NCBI RefSeq assembly: GCF_014930365.1
Contig: NZ_JABXWI010000031.1
Coordinates: 29,918 to 93,917, forward strand
Direction: 5' to 3'
DNA length: 64,000 nucleotides
DNA from: Streptomyces caniscabiei
GTDB lineage: Bacteria > Actinomycetota > Actinomycetes > Streptomycetales > Streptomycetaceae
Shown here: positions 16,697-24,152 of the stretch, piece by piece
How the letters are laid out: each line of letters starts with the position of its first letter
Position numbering within the stretch: the stretch's first letter is position 1
Program-made: the position numbers and the translations under genes
Notes under the pieces: model-generated
Told to the model about the DNA's origin: nothing
The model's input: the letters and a program-made list of their open reading frames with translations, nothing else
The model's database searches: none

Positions 16697-17145
16697 TCCG
16701 GGGGCCTGTCGGCGGGCTGGGTCTCCTCGGCGTACAGGGCGGCGGCCTCATCCCACGACAGCCACACCCGCTGCTTGTAGCTGCCGGTCGGCCAGCCCAC
16801 GGCGCGGCCGAGGATCTCCCAGATGCCACCCTCCTCGTGGAGCCGGCGGTCCAGGCCCTCGAGCCAGCCCGCGCACCAGCGTTCCTCGCTGACACCGGAC
16901 ATGGCCTCGAGCAGCTGCTGGCGGCCGCGCTCCAGCTGCTCGGTGAAGGCGGTATCGGGGCCGGCCAGGTCGTCGCGGAGCACGGCGGCCGGGCCGGGTT
17001 CCAGCTCGAGCCAGTACGGCTCCCCGTCCGGGCCGGACAGCATCACAGTGGTGGTGTCGTCGTCGCCGTACATGACGTCGTTCAGGCCCCACCGCAGGAG
17101 CGTGGGCTCCTGTTCCTCAGCGGCCTGGTTGGCTGTCTCGGCCAT
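16693..17145 (-). CDS. hypothetical acidic protein
   Basis: 150 residues from ATG 17145, chosen because GAAGGAGG precedes it. The upstream extension is very basic and is rejected. It has a strand-rich core (TTVMLSGPDGEPYWLELEPGPAAVL), a helical middle (LERGRQQLLEAMSG) and a Trp-rich part. Immediately downstream of the ParB-like gene with 2 nt between. No family is recognised. Confidence 0.7.
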   Translation of the reverse strand: MAETANQAAEEQEPTLLRWGLNDVMYGDDDTTTVMLSGPDGEPYWLELEPGPAAVLRDDLAGPDTAFTEQLERGRQQLLEAMSGVSEERWCAGWLEGLDRRLHEEGGIWEILGRAVGWPTGSYKQRVWLSWDEAAALYAEETQPADRPPE

Positions 17146-17147
17146 GG

Positions 17148-18500
17148 TCAGGCCTCCTTCGACTGCTGCTCGGTGGCCCGCGCGACGTCGACGACGTCCC
17201 TTCCGCAGCCCGCGCACAGCTCCCCGACGCGAACGATGTCGATGGTGGCGGGTACGTTCTCGTCGGCGGGGCGGGGGCAGGTCAGGCACCAGAGGCGGCC
17301 CTTGCCGGTGTATCCGACGGCCAGCGTCTTGGTGCTGTTGCCGGGCTGCGCCGGAACAACCGGGCCGGGCTGCTCACTGTGGGACGTCACGATCTCGACA
17401 GGCACGTAGCCGATACCGAGCCGGACGGCGACACACAGTCGGTGGTGCCCGTCCCACAGCCGGCCGTCCGAGCCGATCAGCACGGGCATCGTGATGCCGT
17501 TCTCGCTGATCTGGTCTGCCAGCCGGTCAAGGTAGCCGGTTTCGGCGTGGCGGCGGGCGAGGTCGGCCCACTCTTCCTCCCACGGCCAGTCCTCGGAGCC
17601 GCACCGGACTTCGGTGAGGATGCGCTTGAGCGGCCACACCTGTAGCTCCACGGACGTCTCGGCTGGTGTCGTGTCGGCGGCCACACCCACAACAGGCACG
17701 GCGGCTTCGGCAGCCAGGAGGCGGATCGCCTCGGCGGAGTCGTCGCGGCCTTCCTCCCACGCGTCCTTGATCGTGTCGGCGAAGATCGTGGTCTTGCGGC
17801 GGTCGAGGGCGGTCACGGCAGCGGCGGCTTCCTCCAGCACGGCGGCCTGGTCTGCGGGGGCAGGCAGCATCCCCAGGACCACGTCCACGCGGCGCCGCAT
17901 CCGCGCCCGAACCGGAGCGGGCGCCTGCTCCCACGAGATCTCGAACACGGGGTCCTCGCGATACAGCGCCTCGGCGATGCGGTCCCTCAGCGCGGCCCGG
18001 TCTGCGGGGGCAGGCAGCAGCCCCAGCCGCCGGGCAACAGGATCCTGGTCGAGCGGAGGCAGTCCCAACTCGGTGGCCCGGTCGTGGATGGCATCCCACG
18101 GCGCCCCGGTGCCCAGATTCAGCGCGTCGGACAGGGCGAGACGATGCTCCTCGGCAGTCCAGTTCGTCGCGGGCCAGGGCACGCCGCAGCCGGGCTCGCA
18201 CGGCACGACTCGGTGGCAGCCCTCCTCGAACTTGCAGACGGGCTCGGCGGGAGCGGCCCGGTCTGCGGCAGGCACAACAGCCGAAGCGGGCAGGGCGCGC
18301 AGCTTCTCCAGCTCGACGCGCATCTCCTCGCCCAGCCGGTGCAGCGCGTCGAACGCCTCGGACTTCAACGGCACGCCGTCGCCGTCGAGACCACGGTCGT
18401 AGTCCCACTTGCGGCGGTGGGCCTCGGCAGTGAAGCGCAACAGCAGCGCCTCAGCCTTGGCGGCACGGTCCATCGGCGGCGGGGTGGTGGTGTCGGTCAT
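17148..18500 (-). CDS. large protein with ParB/sulfiredoxin-fold domain
   Basis: 450 residues from ATG 18500. Two repeats begin GLLPAPADRAAL and GMLPAPADQAAV in the middle. Near residues 310-370 is a ParB/Srx-like core: RLADQISENGITMPVLIGSDGRLWDGHHRLCVAVRLGIGYVPVEIV. The DGHHR motif corresponds to the nucleotide-binding box of ParB-like proteins. The C terminus has CLTCPRP and CAGCGRD. No HTH partition domain is seen, so it is more likely a modification, regulatory or nuclease-related ParB-fold protein than a plasmid centromere binder. Confidence 0.75.
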   Translation of the reverse strand: MTDTTTPPPMDRAAKAEALLLRFTAEAHRRKWDYDRGLDGDGVPLKSEAFDALHRLGEEMRVELEKLRALPASAVVPAADRAAPAEPVCKFEEGCHRVVPCEPGCGVPWPATNWTAEEHRLALSDALNLGTGAPWDAIHDRATELGLPPLDQDPVARRLGLLPAPADRAALRDRIAEALYREDPVFEISWEQAPAPVRARMRRRVDVVLGMLPAPADQAAVLEEAAAAVTALDRRKTTIFADTIKDAWEEGRDDSAEAIRLLAAEAAVPVVGVAADTTPAETSVELQVWPLKRILTEVRCGSEDWPWEEEWADLARRHAETGYLDRLADQISENGITMPVLIGSDGRLWDGHHRLCVAVRLGIGYVPVEIVTSHSEQPGPVVPAQPGNSTKTLAVGYTGKGRLWCLTCPRPADENVPATIDIVRVGELCAGCGRDVVDVARATEQQSKEA

Positions 18501-18568
18501 TGCTGCTCCAGGGGTGGGTGCCGGCCGCCCCAAGGACGGCACGGCGGAGTCGGTAAGGTCTGGCGGTA

Positions 18569-18593
18569 GACCCGCCCAGTTGCTGGGCGGGTC
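18569..18593 (-). terminator. hairpin after the methylase gene
   Basis: GACCCGCCCAG (18569-18579) and CTGGGCGGGTC (18583-18593) form a perfect 11-bp stem with a 3-nt loop, just downstream of the minus-strand methylase stop at 18602. No T tract follows, so it may be a GC-type terminator or an RNA-stability element. Confidence 0.55.
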
Positions 18594-18601
18594 GCCTGCG
18601 T

Positions 18602-19417
18602 TCACGAGGCGGACGCGAACCGGTCGAGCTCCCGGTTCGCCCACAGCACTTCAGTGCGCGCCCGGCTCAGATCGGGACGGGCGTTGCCGGCGCTGGCCGT
18701 GGCCTCGATCCGCGGCCAGTCGGCGTACAGCTCGTCGTACAGCGGCGAGTGGTAGCCGGACAGGACGACCGCGGCCCGACAGCCTGCGAGCGCTGCTGCT
18801 AGCTCTCGATGCTGCTCCTCGGTGCGCATCTCGTGCCGGTAGCCGGTCTGCACCCGCGTCGAGCCGAGGTAGGGCGGGTCCACGTAGAGCAGCACGTCCT
18901 CCCTGCTGCCGAACGCCTCGATCAGGTCGAGGGCGGGCCGACACTCCAGCTGCACGCCCATCAGCCGCTCGGCTGCCGGGTGAAGGCGCAGCCGGTAGCC
19001 GTCGAGGTAGGCGGGCATGTTGGTGCCGATGTCGGCTTTGCAGTACCTCCACCCGGTGCCGTCCAAGCGTCCCGAGCGGCCCTGGGTGAGGAGCACCCAC
19101 ACACGGCGGGCGGTCTCCAGGTCGTCGGCGGCCGGCGCGTAGGCGGCGGTGTGCTCGGCTCGGGAGTGTGGGGTGAGGGCGCAGACGCGGGCGAACTCGG
19201 CGGGCTGGTCGCGCAGGATCCGCCAGAACGTGACGAGCTGTTGGTCGAGGTCGTTGACTGTTTCCAGCGGTGCCGGCTCCTTGGCCAGGAGGACGGAGAG
19301 GCCGCCGCCATACGGTTCGACGTAGTGGGTGTGCGGCGGGAGGAGAGCGGCGATCCTTCGGGCGATGCGCCCCTTGGAGCCGAAGTAGGGCACTGGGGGG
19401 CGGACGGGTGTGGTCAC
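18602..19417 (-). CDS. Dam-like DNA adenine methyltransferase
   Basis: 271 residues from GTG 19417 behind GGAGGAGC. Motif PYFGSKGR (residues 10-17) is the AdoMet-binding start of the D12-class family, YVEPYGGGLSVLL is the next conserved strand, and DPPY (180-183) is the catalytic motif of N6-adenine methylases, followed by YRHEM and a VVLSGY strand. It probably methylates an adenine in a short target such as GATC; specificity cannot be read here. No partner restriction enzyme is next to it, so it looks like an orphan methylase for protection or regulation. Confidence 0.93.
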   Translation of the reverse strand: MTTPVRPPVPYFGSKGRIARRIAALLPPHTHYVEPYGGGLSVLLAKEPAPLETVNDLDQQLVTFWRILRDQPAEFARVCALTPHSRAEHTAAYAPAADDLETARRVWVLLTQGRSGRLDGTGWRYCKADIGTNMPAYLDGYRLRLHPAAERLMGVQLECRPALDLIEAFGSREDVLLYVDPPYLGSTRVQTGYRHEMRTEEQHRELAAALAGCRAAVVLSGYHSPLYDELYADWPRIEATASAGNARPDLSRARTEVLWANRELDRFASAS

Positions 19418-19474
19418 GGTGCTCCTCCGTGGTGTGGCTGGTGTCCGGGTTGGGGTGGGGTGCGGGGGCGGGGC

Positions 19475-19984
19475 TCACACAGCAGGCGAGGCGGCGGCCT
19501 GGTCCTCGGTGGCCCCGAGCGCCTGGAGCGTGGCGCAGGGGTAGGCGCTCTCGGACCAGATGCCGGTCTCCGGCGGCGGGAACATCTGCGAGGCGCAGTG
19601 CAGGCAGATCGCGAGGCCGTTGTGCTCACCCTTCTCGTGGACGGCCATCACGGCGGCGATGAGAGCGCCCTGGCGGCGGAGTTCGGCGAGCAGCAGTCGC
19701 ACGTCCTGCGGCGCGTGGGCGATGAACTCGGCGTCGGCGCGGACCTGCGCCCAGTCCTCCTCGGCTGTCCACTCGCGGTGGGCCGGGTCGTTGTCGAGGG
19801 GCTCGTCTTCGAGGCGGCAGATCTCGCGGCGGGCCCGGTAGCCGGTGCCGGTGTCCGTCAGGTCGGCGGCGATGTCGATGGCGGTGCCGCCGCCGAACTC
19901 GTAGACGCCCCAGGGTCCGGGGGTGGCGGCCTTGTGGCGGGCGTCGATCTCGTCGAGCTCTTGGGTGGTGAGTTCGCTGGTCAC
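19475..19984 (-). CDS. conserved phage hypothetical protein
   Basis: 169 residues from GTG 19984 with AAGGAA before it. It has the pattern IDARHKAATPGPWGVYEFGG, then AEFIAHAPQDVRLLLAELRR, a family I recognise as common in Streptomyces and other actinobacterial phages but without known function. A CLHCASQMF segment follows. It is near the methylase and in the same direction. Confidence 0.75.
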   Translation of the reverse strand: MTSELTTQELDEIDARHKAATPGPWGVYEFGGGTAIDIAADLTDTGTGYRARREICRLEDEPLDNDPAHREWTAEEDWAQVRADAEFIAHAPQDVRLLLAELRRQGALIAAVMAVHEKGEHNGLAICLHCASQMFPPPETGIWSESAYPCATLQALGATEDQAAASPAV

Positions 19985-20054
19985 GGTGTTCCTTACTCGC
20001 GGGTCAGTGTGGTTGGCGGGGGGTGGCGATGGGGTCACGCGCGGTGGTGGACGG

Positions 20055-20348
20055 CTAGGCGGCGTCGCGGAGGGCGGCGAGGAGCCGTTCGCGGTTGTCG
20101 CGCTGCTGGTCCGGGGAGAGCGGCATGCGGCCGGTGGGCGGCTTCCAGTCCTTCACCCGGCCGGTCGGGACGGCCTCGGCGTAGAGGCGCTCGAGGGCGG
20201 TGGCGTCTCGGCGGGTGGGGGCGTTGTCGCGCTGGAGGCGTTTGCGGGCGGCGGTGATGGCGTGGGGGCCGAGTCCGGTGCGTTCACGGATTTCGGCGTT
20301 GTTGAAGCCCTGGTGGATGAGGTGGGCGACGTCGGCTCGGATTCTCAT
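20055..20348 (-). CDS. small HTH protein
   Basis: 97 residues from ATG 20348 behind CCTGGAGCC. The first 45 residues form an HTH: VAHLIHQGFNNAEIRERTGLGPHAITAARKRL. A Pro/Arg segment and a helical end (QQRDNRERLLAAL) follow. It is a likely DNA-binding accessory or regulatory protein; target unknown. Confidence 0.75.
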   Translation of the reverse strand: MRIRADVAHLIHQGFNNAEIRERTGLGPHAITAARKRLQRDNAPTRRDATALERLYAEAVPTGRVKDWKPPTGRMPLSPDQQRDNRERLLAALRDAA

Positions 20349-20439
20349 GGGTGGCTCCAGGGGCTGGGGCGTTCGTTCAGGGTGGCGCGGGCGCACGTGG
20401 GTGTTCCCCTGGCTCGGGAACGGCCGGGGCCGGGGGTGC

Positions 20440-20739
20440 TCAGGCGTCGAGCTGGACGGCGGTGATGAGCGGGTGCGGCTCGAGGGCGATCCAGTCGCAG
20501 ACGCCGGAGAGGTGGATGGAGCCGTCCTCGTCCTGGCGGGCGTCGTCGATGGAGAAGCGGTCCTGGAGGGCCTGGGCGCGCTTGGTGAACTCGCCCCGGG
20601 CCAGGACGCGGTCCGTGTAGATGCCGTGGATGGTGCCCCCCTCGTGCATCTCACCGCTGGAGAGGACCCATACGACGTGGCCGGCCGGGGCCGTGTGCTC
20701 GGCGTCGGAGACCTTGGCGATGGCCTGCCCGTACGTCAT
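20440..20739 (-). CDS. hypothetical protein under palindromic promoter copy 2
   Basis: 99 residues from ATG 20739 behind ACAGGAGAG; the upstream extension runs into the promoter repeat and is rejected. Mixed fold with GHVVWVLSSGEMHEGGTIHGIYTDRVLARGEF and a final strand. No family is recognised. The gene lies 41 nt after the -35/-10 region of copy 2 and is therefore probably co-regulated with the genes at 3907 and 24010. Confidence 0.72.
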   Translation of the reverse strand: MTYGQAIAKVSDAEHTAPAGHVVWVLSSGEMHEGGTIHGIYTDRVLARGEFTKRAQALQDRFSIDDARQDEDGSIHLSGVCDWIALEPHPLITAVQLDA

Positions 20740-20779
20740 GAGGCTCTCCTGTGGGTAGGTGGGTGGACTACCCCCACTG

Positions 20780-20808
20780 TAGCCCATACTCCATTGCGTA
20801 CGCCATGG
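20780..20808 (-). promoter_or_regulatory. palindromic operator-promoter, copy 2
   Basis: Read on the minus strand, CCATGGCGTACGCAATGG is followed by AGTATGGGCTA and a -10-like TACAGT. It differs from the perfect palindrome CCATTGCGTACGCAATGG at one base. Start codon at 20739. See copies at 3834 and 24118. Confidence 0.7.
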
Positions 20809-20822
20809 TTGTGCAGGCATGA

Positions 20823-20858
20823 GGAAGCCCCCGAACCAATCACGGTCCAGGGGCTTCC
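20823..20858 (-). terminator. hairpin downstream of the 21.4-21.0 kb genes
   Basis: GGAAGCCCC (20823-20831) and GGGGCTTCC (20850-20858) are perfectly complementary with an 18-nt loop. Placed between the stop at 20976 and promoter copy 2, it would separate the two minus-strand units. No T tract is seen. Confidence 0.6.
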
Positions 20859-20975
20859 CCCAGCTTGCCCCTCACCGGGAACAGAAACGGGTCAAGAGGG
20901 CGCTCTCAGGTCGGCCTCGCACAGCGGGCCACCACCACCCTCCCACCACCCACTGACAACGCTCCCCTGGTCGGC

Positions 20976-21416
20976 TCACGCTGCCGGCGCATCGGGTTCC
21001 GATGAGGAGGCCAAGGCATCCGGCTCGCCTTCGGAAAAGCTCTGACTCGGGTGGTAGATCCGGTATTCGGCGAGTCCTTCAGTGGCGTCGCCGGTCAAGC
21101 CGTCAGCGCTGCACGTGAGAGCGGTCGCAGAGCCGTCTGAGTGGATCGTCCACGCAACGATCACGTCGGTCCAGGTGTCTCCGTCGTCTCCCGTGCAGTC
21201 GATCATCCAGCCGCCGCCGGGCACCGCGCTCACCACAGCCGCGTCGTGCTGAACGATGCGGTGCACCGTGCCGAACCTGTCTGCCCTGACCAGCCCCAAC
21301 TTCCCGGCGACGAGCGCATTCCCGTCGTCGTCCCACGCCACCACGGGCTTGGACAGGAACGGCTTTCCGTCGGAGCCGAGGAACGAGACGTGGTACGAAC
21401 CGTCAGAAGCAATCAC
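20976..21416 (-). CDS. hypothetical beta-rich protein
   Basis: 146 residues from GTG 21416, which lies across the stop of the upstream gene. Strand-rich (SYHVSFLGSDGKPFLSKPVVAWDDDGNALV, VSAVPGGGWMIDCTGDDGDTWTDVIVAWTI). No signal peptide or motif is seen. The fold may be a small beta sandwich; function unknown. Confidence 0.68.
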   Translation of the reverse strand: MIASDGSYHVSFLGSDGKPFLSKPVVAWDDDGNALVAGKLGLVRADRFGTVHRIVQHDAAVVSAVPGGGWMIDCTGDDGDTWTDVIVAWTIHSDGSATALTCSADGLTGDATEGLAEYRIYHPSQSFSEGEPDALASSSEPDAPAA

Positions 21417-21417
21417 G

Positions 21418-21798
21418 TCAGCCCTCGCCGTCGCTCGAGTGGTCCGCGTACGCGAGCGGCCCGAGAGCCTGGTGCGCCCGATCCAGCGCCTTGTACAGGG
21501 CGTGCGCCTGCCGGATCGCATCTCCCATCGCGCCGTGGAAGTCGATGAGTCGACTCGGCAGGTCCTCCGGACCCTTGTCGCTCTTCAGCCGATCGGCATC
21601 CTCGAGCCTGCCGATCAGACTCTCGAGCTGGCCGAGCGCCTGGGGGAGGCCGCCGGCGAGCGCGGACAGGTTGGCGACCGTGCTGTACGCGTGACCGGGA
21701 TACTGCCAGCCGTCCCGCTCGGACAGGGTGGCGTGGTTGAGGGCCCGTACGGCCTCGTAGGCGTCGTCGCTGAGCTGGGCGGGGGTCTTCTCGGCCAT
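21418..21798 (-). CDS. conserved hypothetical helical protein
   Basis: 126 residues from ATG 21798. Helical (AYEAVRALNHATL, LSALAGGLPQALGQLESLIGRLEDADRL, IRQAHALYKALDRAHQALG). I recognise similar proteins in Streptomyces phages and plasmids but no function. Coupled to the following gene by a TGACGTG overlap. Confidence 0.7.
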   Translation of the reverse strand: MAEKTPAQLSDDAYEAVRALNHATLSERDGWQYPGHAYSTVANLSALAGGLPQALGQLESLIGRLEDADRLKSDKGPEDLPSRLIDFHGAMGDAIRQAHALYKALDRAHQALGPLAYADHSSDGEG

Positions 21799-21976
21799 GC
21801 GCTGGTGGATCCCTTCGGGGGCGTTGTCGGCGTGTCTGGCCAGTCTTCCAGCCGCCCCCGACACTCGGAGCCAGATCGAGCGCTCTGCTCCCGCGTTCGC
21901 CCTCTACCGCCGGCCCGGCGCCGGAGCGCATCCTGGGGGCCTGCCGCAACCCCCACCTGTCCACCGGGAGTCGACG

Positions 21977-22120
21977 ATGCACTGTCCGAACTGCGGAGGG
22001 TCCGCCCAGCAGGGCCCCGACGGATCCTGGTCCTGCCCCCAGTGCGGCCCGATCTCCGGGTACGGTCCACACGCCCATCCCTCGACGCTGTCGGCTCCAC
22101 GGATAGGCTCGCTCGCGTGA
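21977..22120 (+). CDS. small zinc-ribbon protein
   Basis: 47 residues from ATG 21977 with GGGAG at 21966-21970. CPNCGG near the start and CPQCG about 17 residues on form a typical zinc ribbon; the tail is Pro/His/Ser-rich. Its stop overlaps the next start (GTGA). Such mini zinc ribbons may bind nucleic acid or a protein partner. Confidence 0.68.
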   Translation: MHCPNCGGSAQQGPDGSWSCPQCGPISGYGPHAHPSTLSAPRIGSLA

Positions 22121-22341
22121 CCACGAAGCCACGCAGTGCCGAGGACGCGGCGAAGGCGGCCGACTTCCTCGCCAGCCGGACGATCACCACCACCATCTGC
22201 CAGCAGTGCGGAACCGAGATCGCAGGGATCAACGGGCGGTATTCTTGTGGCATTTGTGGGTGGGTGAACCATTGGTCCCAGGGTGACACCGAGCTCCCGC
22301 CCCTGCCCGACCTCGACGACGAGGCCGTACCAAGGGCCTGA
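22117..22341 (+). CDS. small zinc-ribbon protein
   Basis: 74 residues from GTG 22117, coupled to the zinc-ribbon gene before it. After a helical start (AEDAAKAADFLASRT) it has CQQCGTEI and SCGICGWVNHW, a second complete ribbon, then an acidic Pro/Leu tail. The two neighbours could work as a pair. Only plus-strand genes in this stretch of minus-strand operons. Confidence 0.7.
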   Translation: MTTKPRSAEDAAKAADFLASRTITTTICQQCGTEIAGINGRYSCGICGWVNHWSQGDTELPPLPDLDDEAVPRA

Positions 22342-22381
22342 AGCCGGGCACGATCACGGGACCGGCCAGTGGGACGACGGG

Positions 22382-23773
22382 TCAACCCGTGGGGTGGAGC
22401 CGACGGACGAGTGCACCGTCGGCAACGTGCCCGTGCAGATGGCCGGCGAGAGCGTATAGGGCGGCCCCGGGCTCTACGGGCGGCGTGTCGGTCACTCGGA
22501 CGTAGCCGCGACGGGTGCGCCGTGTGGGGGCCGGGCCGCGCCGTTTCAACGGCCGCCCCACGGCGGCGGCGTGCAGCTTCGTCGCCTCGGCGTCGATCGC
22601 GTTGATACCGGTCTCCGCAGGCTTCGGCAGGGGAGGCTCATCCCAGGTGTCCGGCTCCAGGGCGGGCGGCTCCATACCGTCGAGCGGGTCGGTGCCGGCG
22701 ACGGCCGCACGGTGCGCGACGAGGGCGGTGAGGGCGTAGGCGCGCGCGGCATGCTCGGCTCGGGCCTGGAGGTCCGCAACGTGCTCGGCGGCGAGGTCGG
22801 CCCGCCGCTGGGCGGTCTCGCACCACAGCGTGTGCCGGGCCTCCACCTGCGCGACGACGGCGGCAGGGAGGGCGCCTGACGCCTTCGAGGCCGGGGCTGG
22901 GGCAGCGGCTTCCGTCTCGGCGGCTTCCTGGGCTTTGCGGGCGTCCTTCCACGCGGCGAGGAGTGCCCCGTACAGCCGCCGGTGCTGGGCGAGGAGCTTG
23001 TCCGCGGCGGCCGGCCACGGCTCCGCGGCCGCGCCGTCGGGGTGGGGCGCGTGCACGTCGGGGTGGGCGGCCGTGTGCGCGGCATGGTGCTCGCGGTAGA
23101 AGTCGCGGCCGCGGTCGGTGATCTCGTACCCGTCGTAGCCGTCACGGGTCCGGGCCAGCGGCGGCACATGCTTCTCGATCAGGGCGCGTTCGATGGTCAC
23201 CGAGTAGCCCCACTTCAGGTGCTCCCCGCGAAGGTCCGCTGACCACAGCAGCGCCAGGACCTCCCACGAACGGCGGCCAAGCGCCGCCTTGCGGGGGCCG
23301 CCGGGGGTGAGGCTGGTGCCGATGCGGGCAGCGGCCCGGCCCTCGCGGGTCAACCGCACGGTCCGCATGAAGCCGTACTCGGTCGGCCGGCTGTCCCGCG
23401 TGATCAGGCCGCGTCGCTCGAGCGCGGCCATCGTGGACCCGTTGCCCTGGTTGTCCCAGCCACGCCCCATGAGACGTTCCTGGAGCAGCGTCCAGCCGAA
23501 CACCTGCCGCAGCGCGGGCTCGTGTGCGAAGTCGATACTCCGCCAGGCGTCCGCAGGCCGCTTGTCGTACACCCCACGGGCCGCGTCACGTCGGCGCCCC
23601 GACTCCGCCCCCTGGTCCAGGTCGTAGATGACAGTCAGGGTGCCCTGCTGACGGTCGTTCAAGTCGTTCCACGCCTGGAGCGCCTTCGACGATGACGATG
23701 CCGACTTCGACGCGGCCAAGGGGGACACCTCCGAGCGGGCGGGTCTGGGAGTCGTAGAGATAGCACACCGCAT
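22382..23773 (-). CDS. winged-helix protein with long helical tail
   Basis: 463 residues from ATG 23773. Residues about 35-150 have a winged-helix look (LNDRQQGTLTVIYDLDQ...STMAALERRGLITRDS...VRLTREGRAAARI), with a second similar part (RRSWEVLALLWSADL...YEITDRGRDFYREHH). The rest is Ala-rich and helical with Pro/Glu stretches. Proteins of this plan occur on Streptomyces plasmids and phages. A DNA-binding role in plasmid control is likely but not shown. Confidence 0.72.
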   Translation of the reverse strand: MRCAISTTPRPARSEVSPLAASKSASSSSKALQAWNDLNDRQQGTLTVIYDLDQGAESGRRRDAARGVYDKRPADAWRSIDFAHEPALRQVFGWTLLQERLMGRGWDNQGNGSTMAALERRGLITRDSRPTEYGFMRTVRLTREGRAAARIGTSLTPGGPRKAALGRRSWEVLALLWSADLRGEHLKWGYSVTIERALIEKHVPPLARTRDGYDGYEITDRGRDFYREHHAAHTAAHPDVHAPHPDGAAAEPWPAAADKLLAQHRRLYGALLAAWKDARKAQEAAETEAAAPAPASKASGALPAAVVAQVEARHTLWCETAQRRADLAAEHVADLQARAEHAARAYALTALVAHRAAVAGTDPLDGMEPPALEPDTWDEPPLPKPAETGINAIDAEATKLHAAAVGRPLKRRGPAPTRRTRRGYVRVTDTPPVEPGAALYALAGHLHGHVADGALVRRLHPTG

Positions 23774-23854
23774 CCCACCGACAACGCGGGCAAGAACGCC
23801 GAAGGCCCAGCCGCCAGGGGGATGGCGTCCGGGCCCGGGTTGTGCGAGAAGGGG

Positions 23855-24010
23855 TCACGCGCTGGGCTTTCGCCTTTGCAGCAGCTCGCGGATGGCGGTG
23901 ACCGTGGCGGTCGCGGCGACAACGGCCGTCGCCAGGCCGGCGTTCCAGTAGTACAGAGCGGCGAGCGGGGCGAGAGAGGCAGCGTAGAGCCGGGGTGTGT
24001 GGCTGAACAT
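23855..24010 (-). CDS. 51-residue membrane protein
   Basis: Read directly: ATG 24010 to TGA 23855. It begins MFSHTPRLYAASLAPLAALY, has a hydrophobic helix through YYWNAGLATAVVAATATVTAI and ends basic (RELLQRRKPSA). One or two membrane helices with a cytoplasmic basic tail. It is the first gene behind palindromic promoter copy 3. Spd-like membrane peptides of plasmids look similar, but so do small phage exclusion proteins. Confidence 0.62.
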   Translation of the reverse strand: MFSHTPRLYAASLAPLAALYYWNAGLATAVVAATATVTAIRELLQRRKPSA

Positions 24011-24117
24011 GATCTAGTCGATCTCCGTTCGGGAAGGAAGTATGGGCGCAGCCCAGCCACACTGGGGCCCTACGGGGTGCCCGTCGGGATCTCTACTCCC
24101 GGCGGGCCAACCCAACG

Positions 24118-24146
24118 TAACCCATACTCCATGGCGGACGCAATGG
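24118..24146 (-). promoter_or_regulatory. palindromic operator-promoter, copy 3
   Basis: On the minus strand CCATTGCGTCCGCCATGG is followed by AGTATGGGTTA and a -10-like TACGTT, with TTGCGT as -35-like hexamer. It starts a few bases beyond the stop of the replication gene (24153) and points to the membrane protein at 24010. Confidence 0.68.
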
Positions 24147-24152
24147 GGGGCG

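Noticed and set aside
17148..18500. Plasmid partition ParB
   Set aside because: Only the ParB/Srx-like fold is seen; no HTH, no ParA next to it and no centromere-like repeats.
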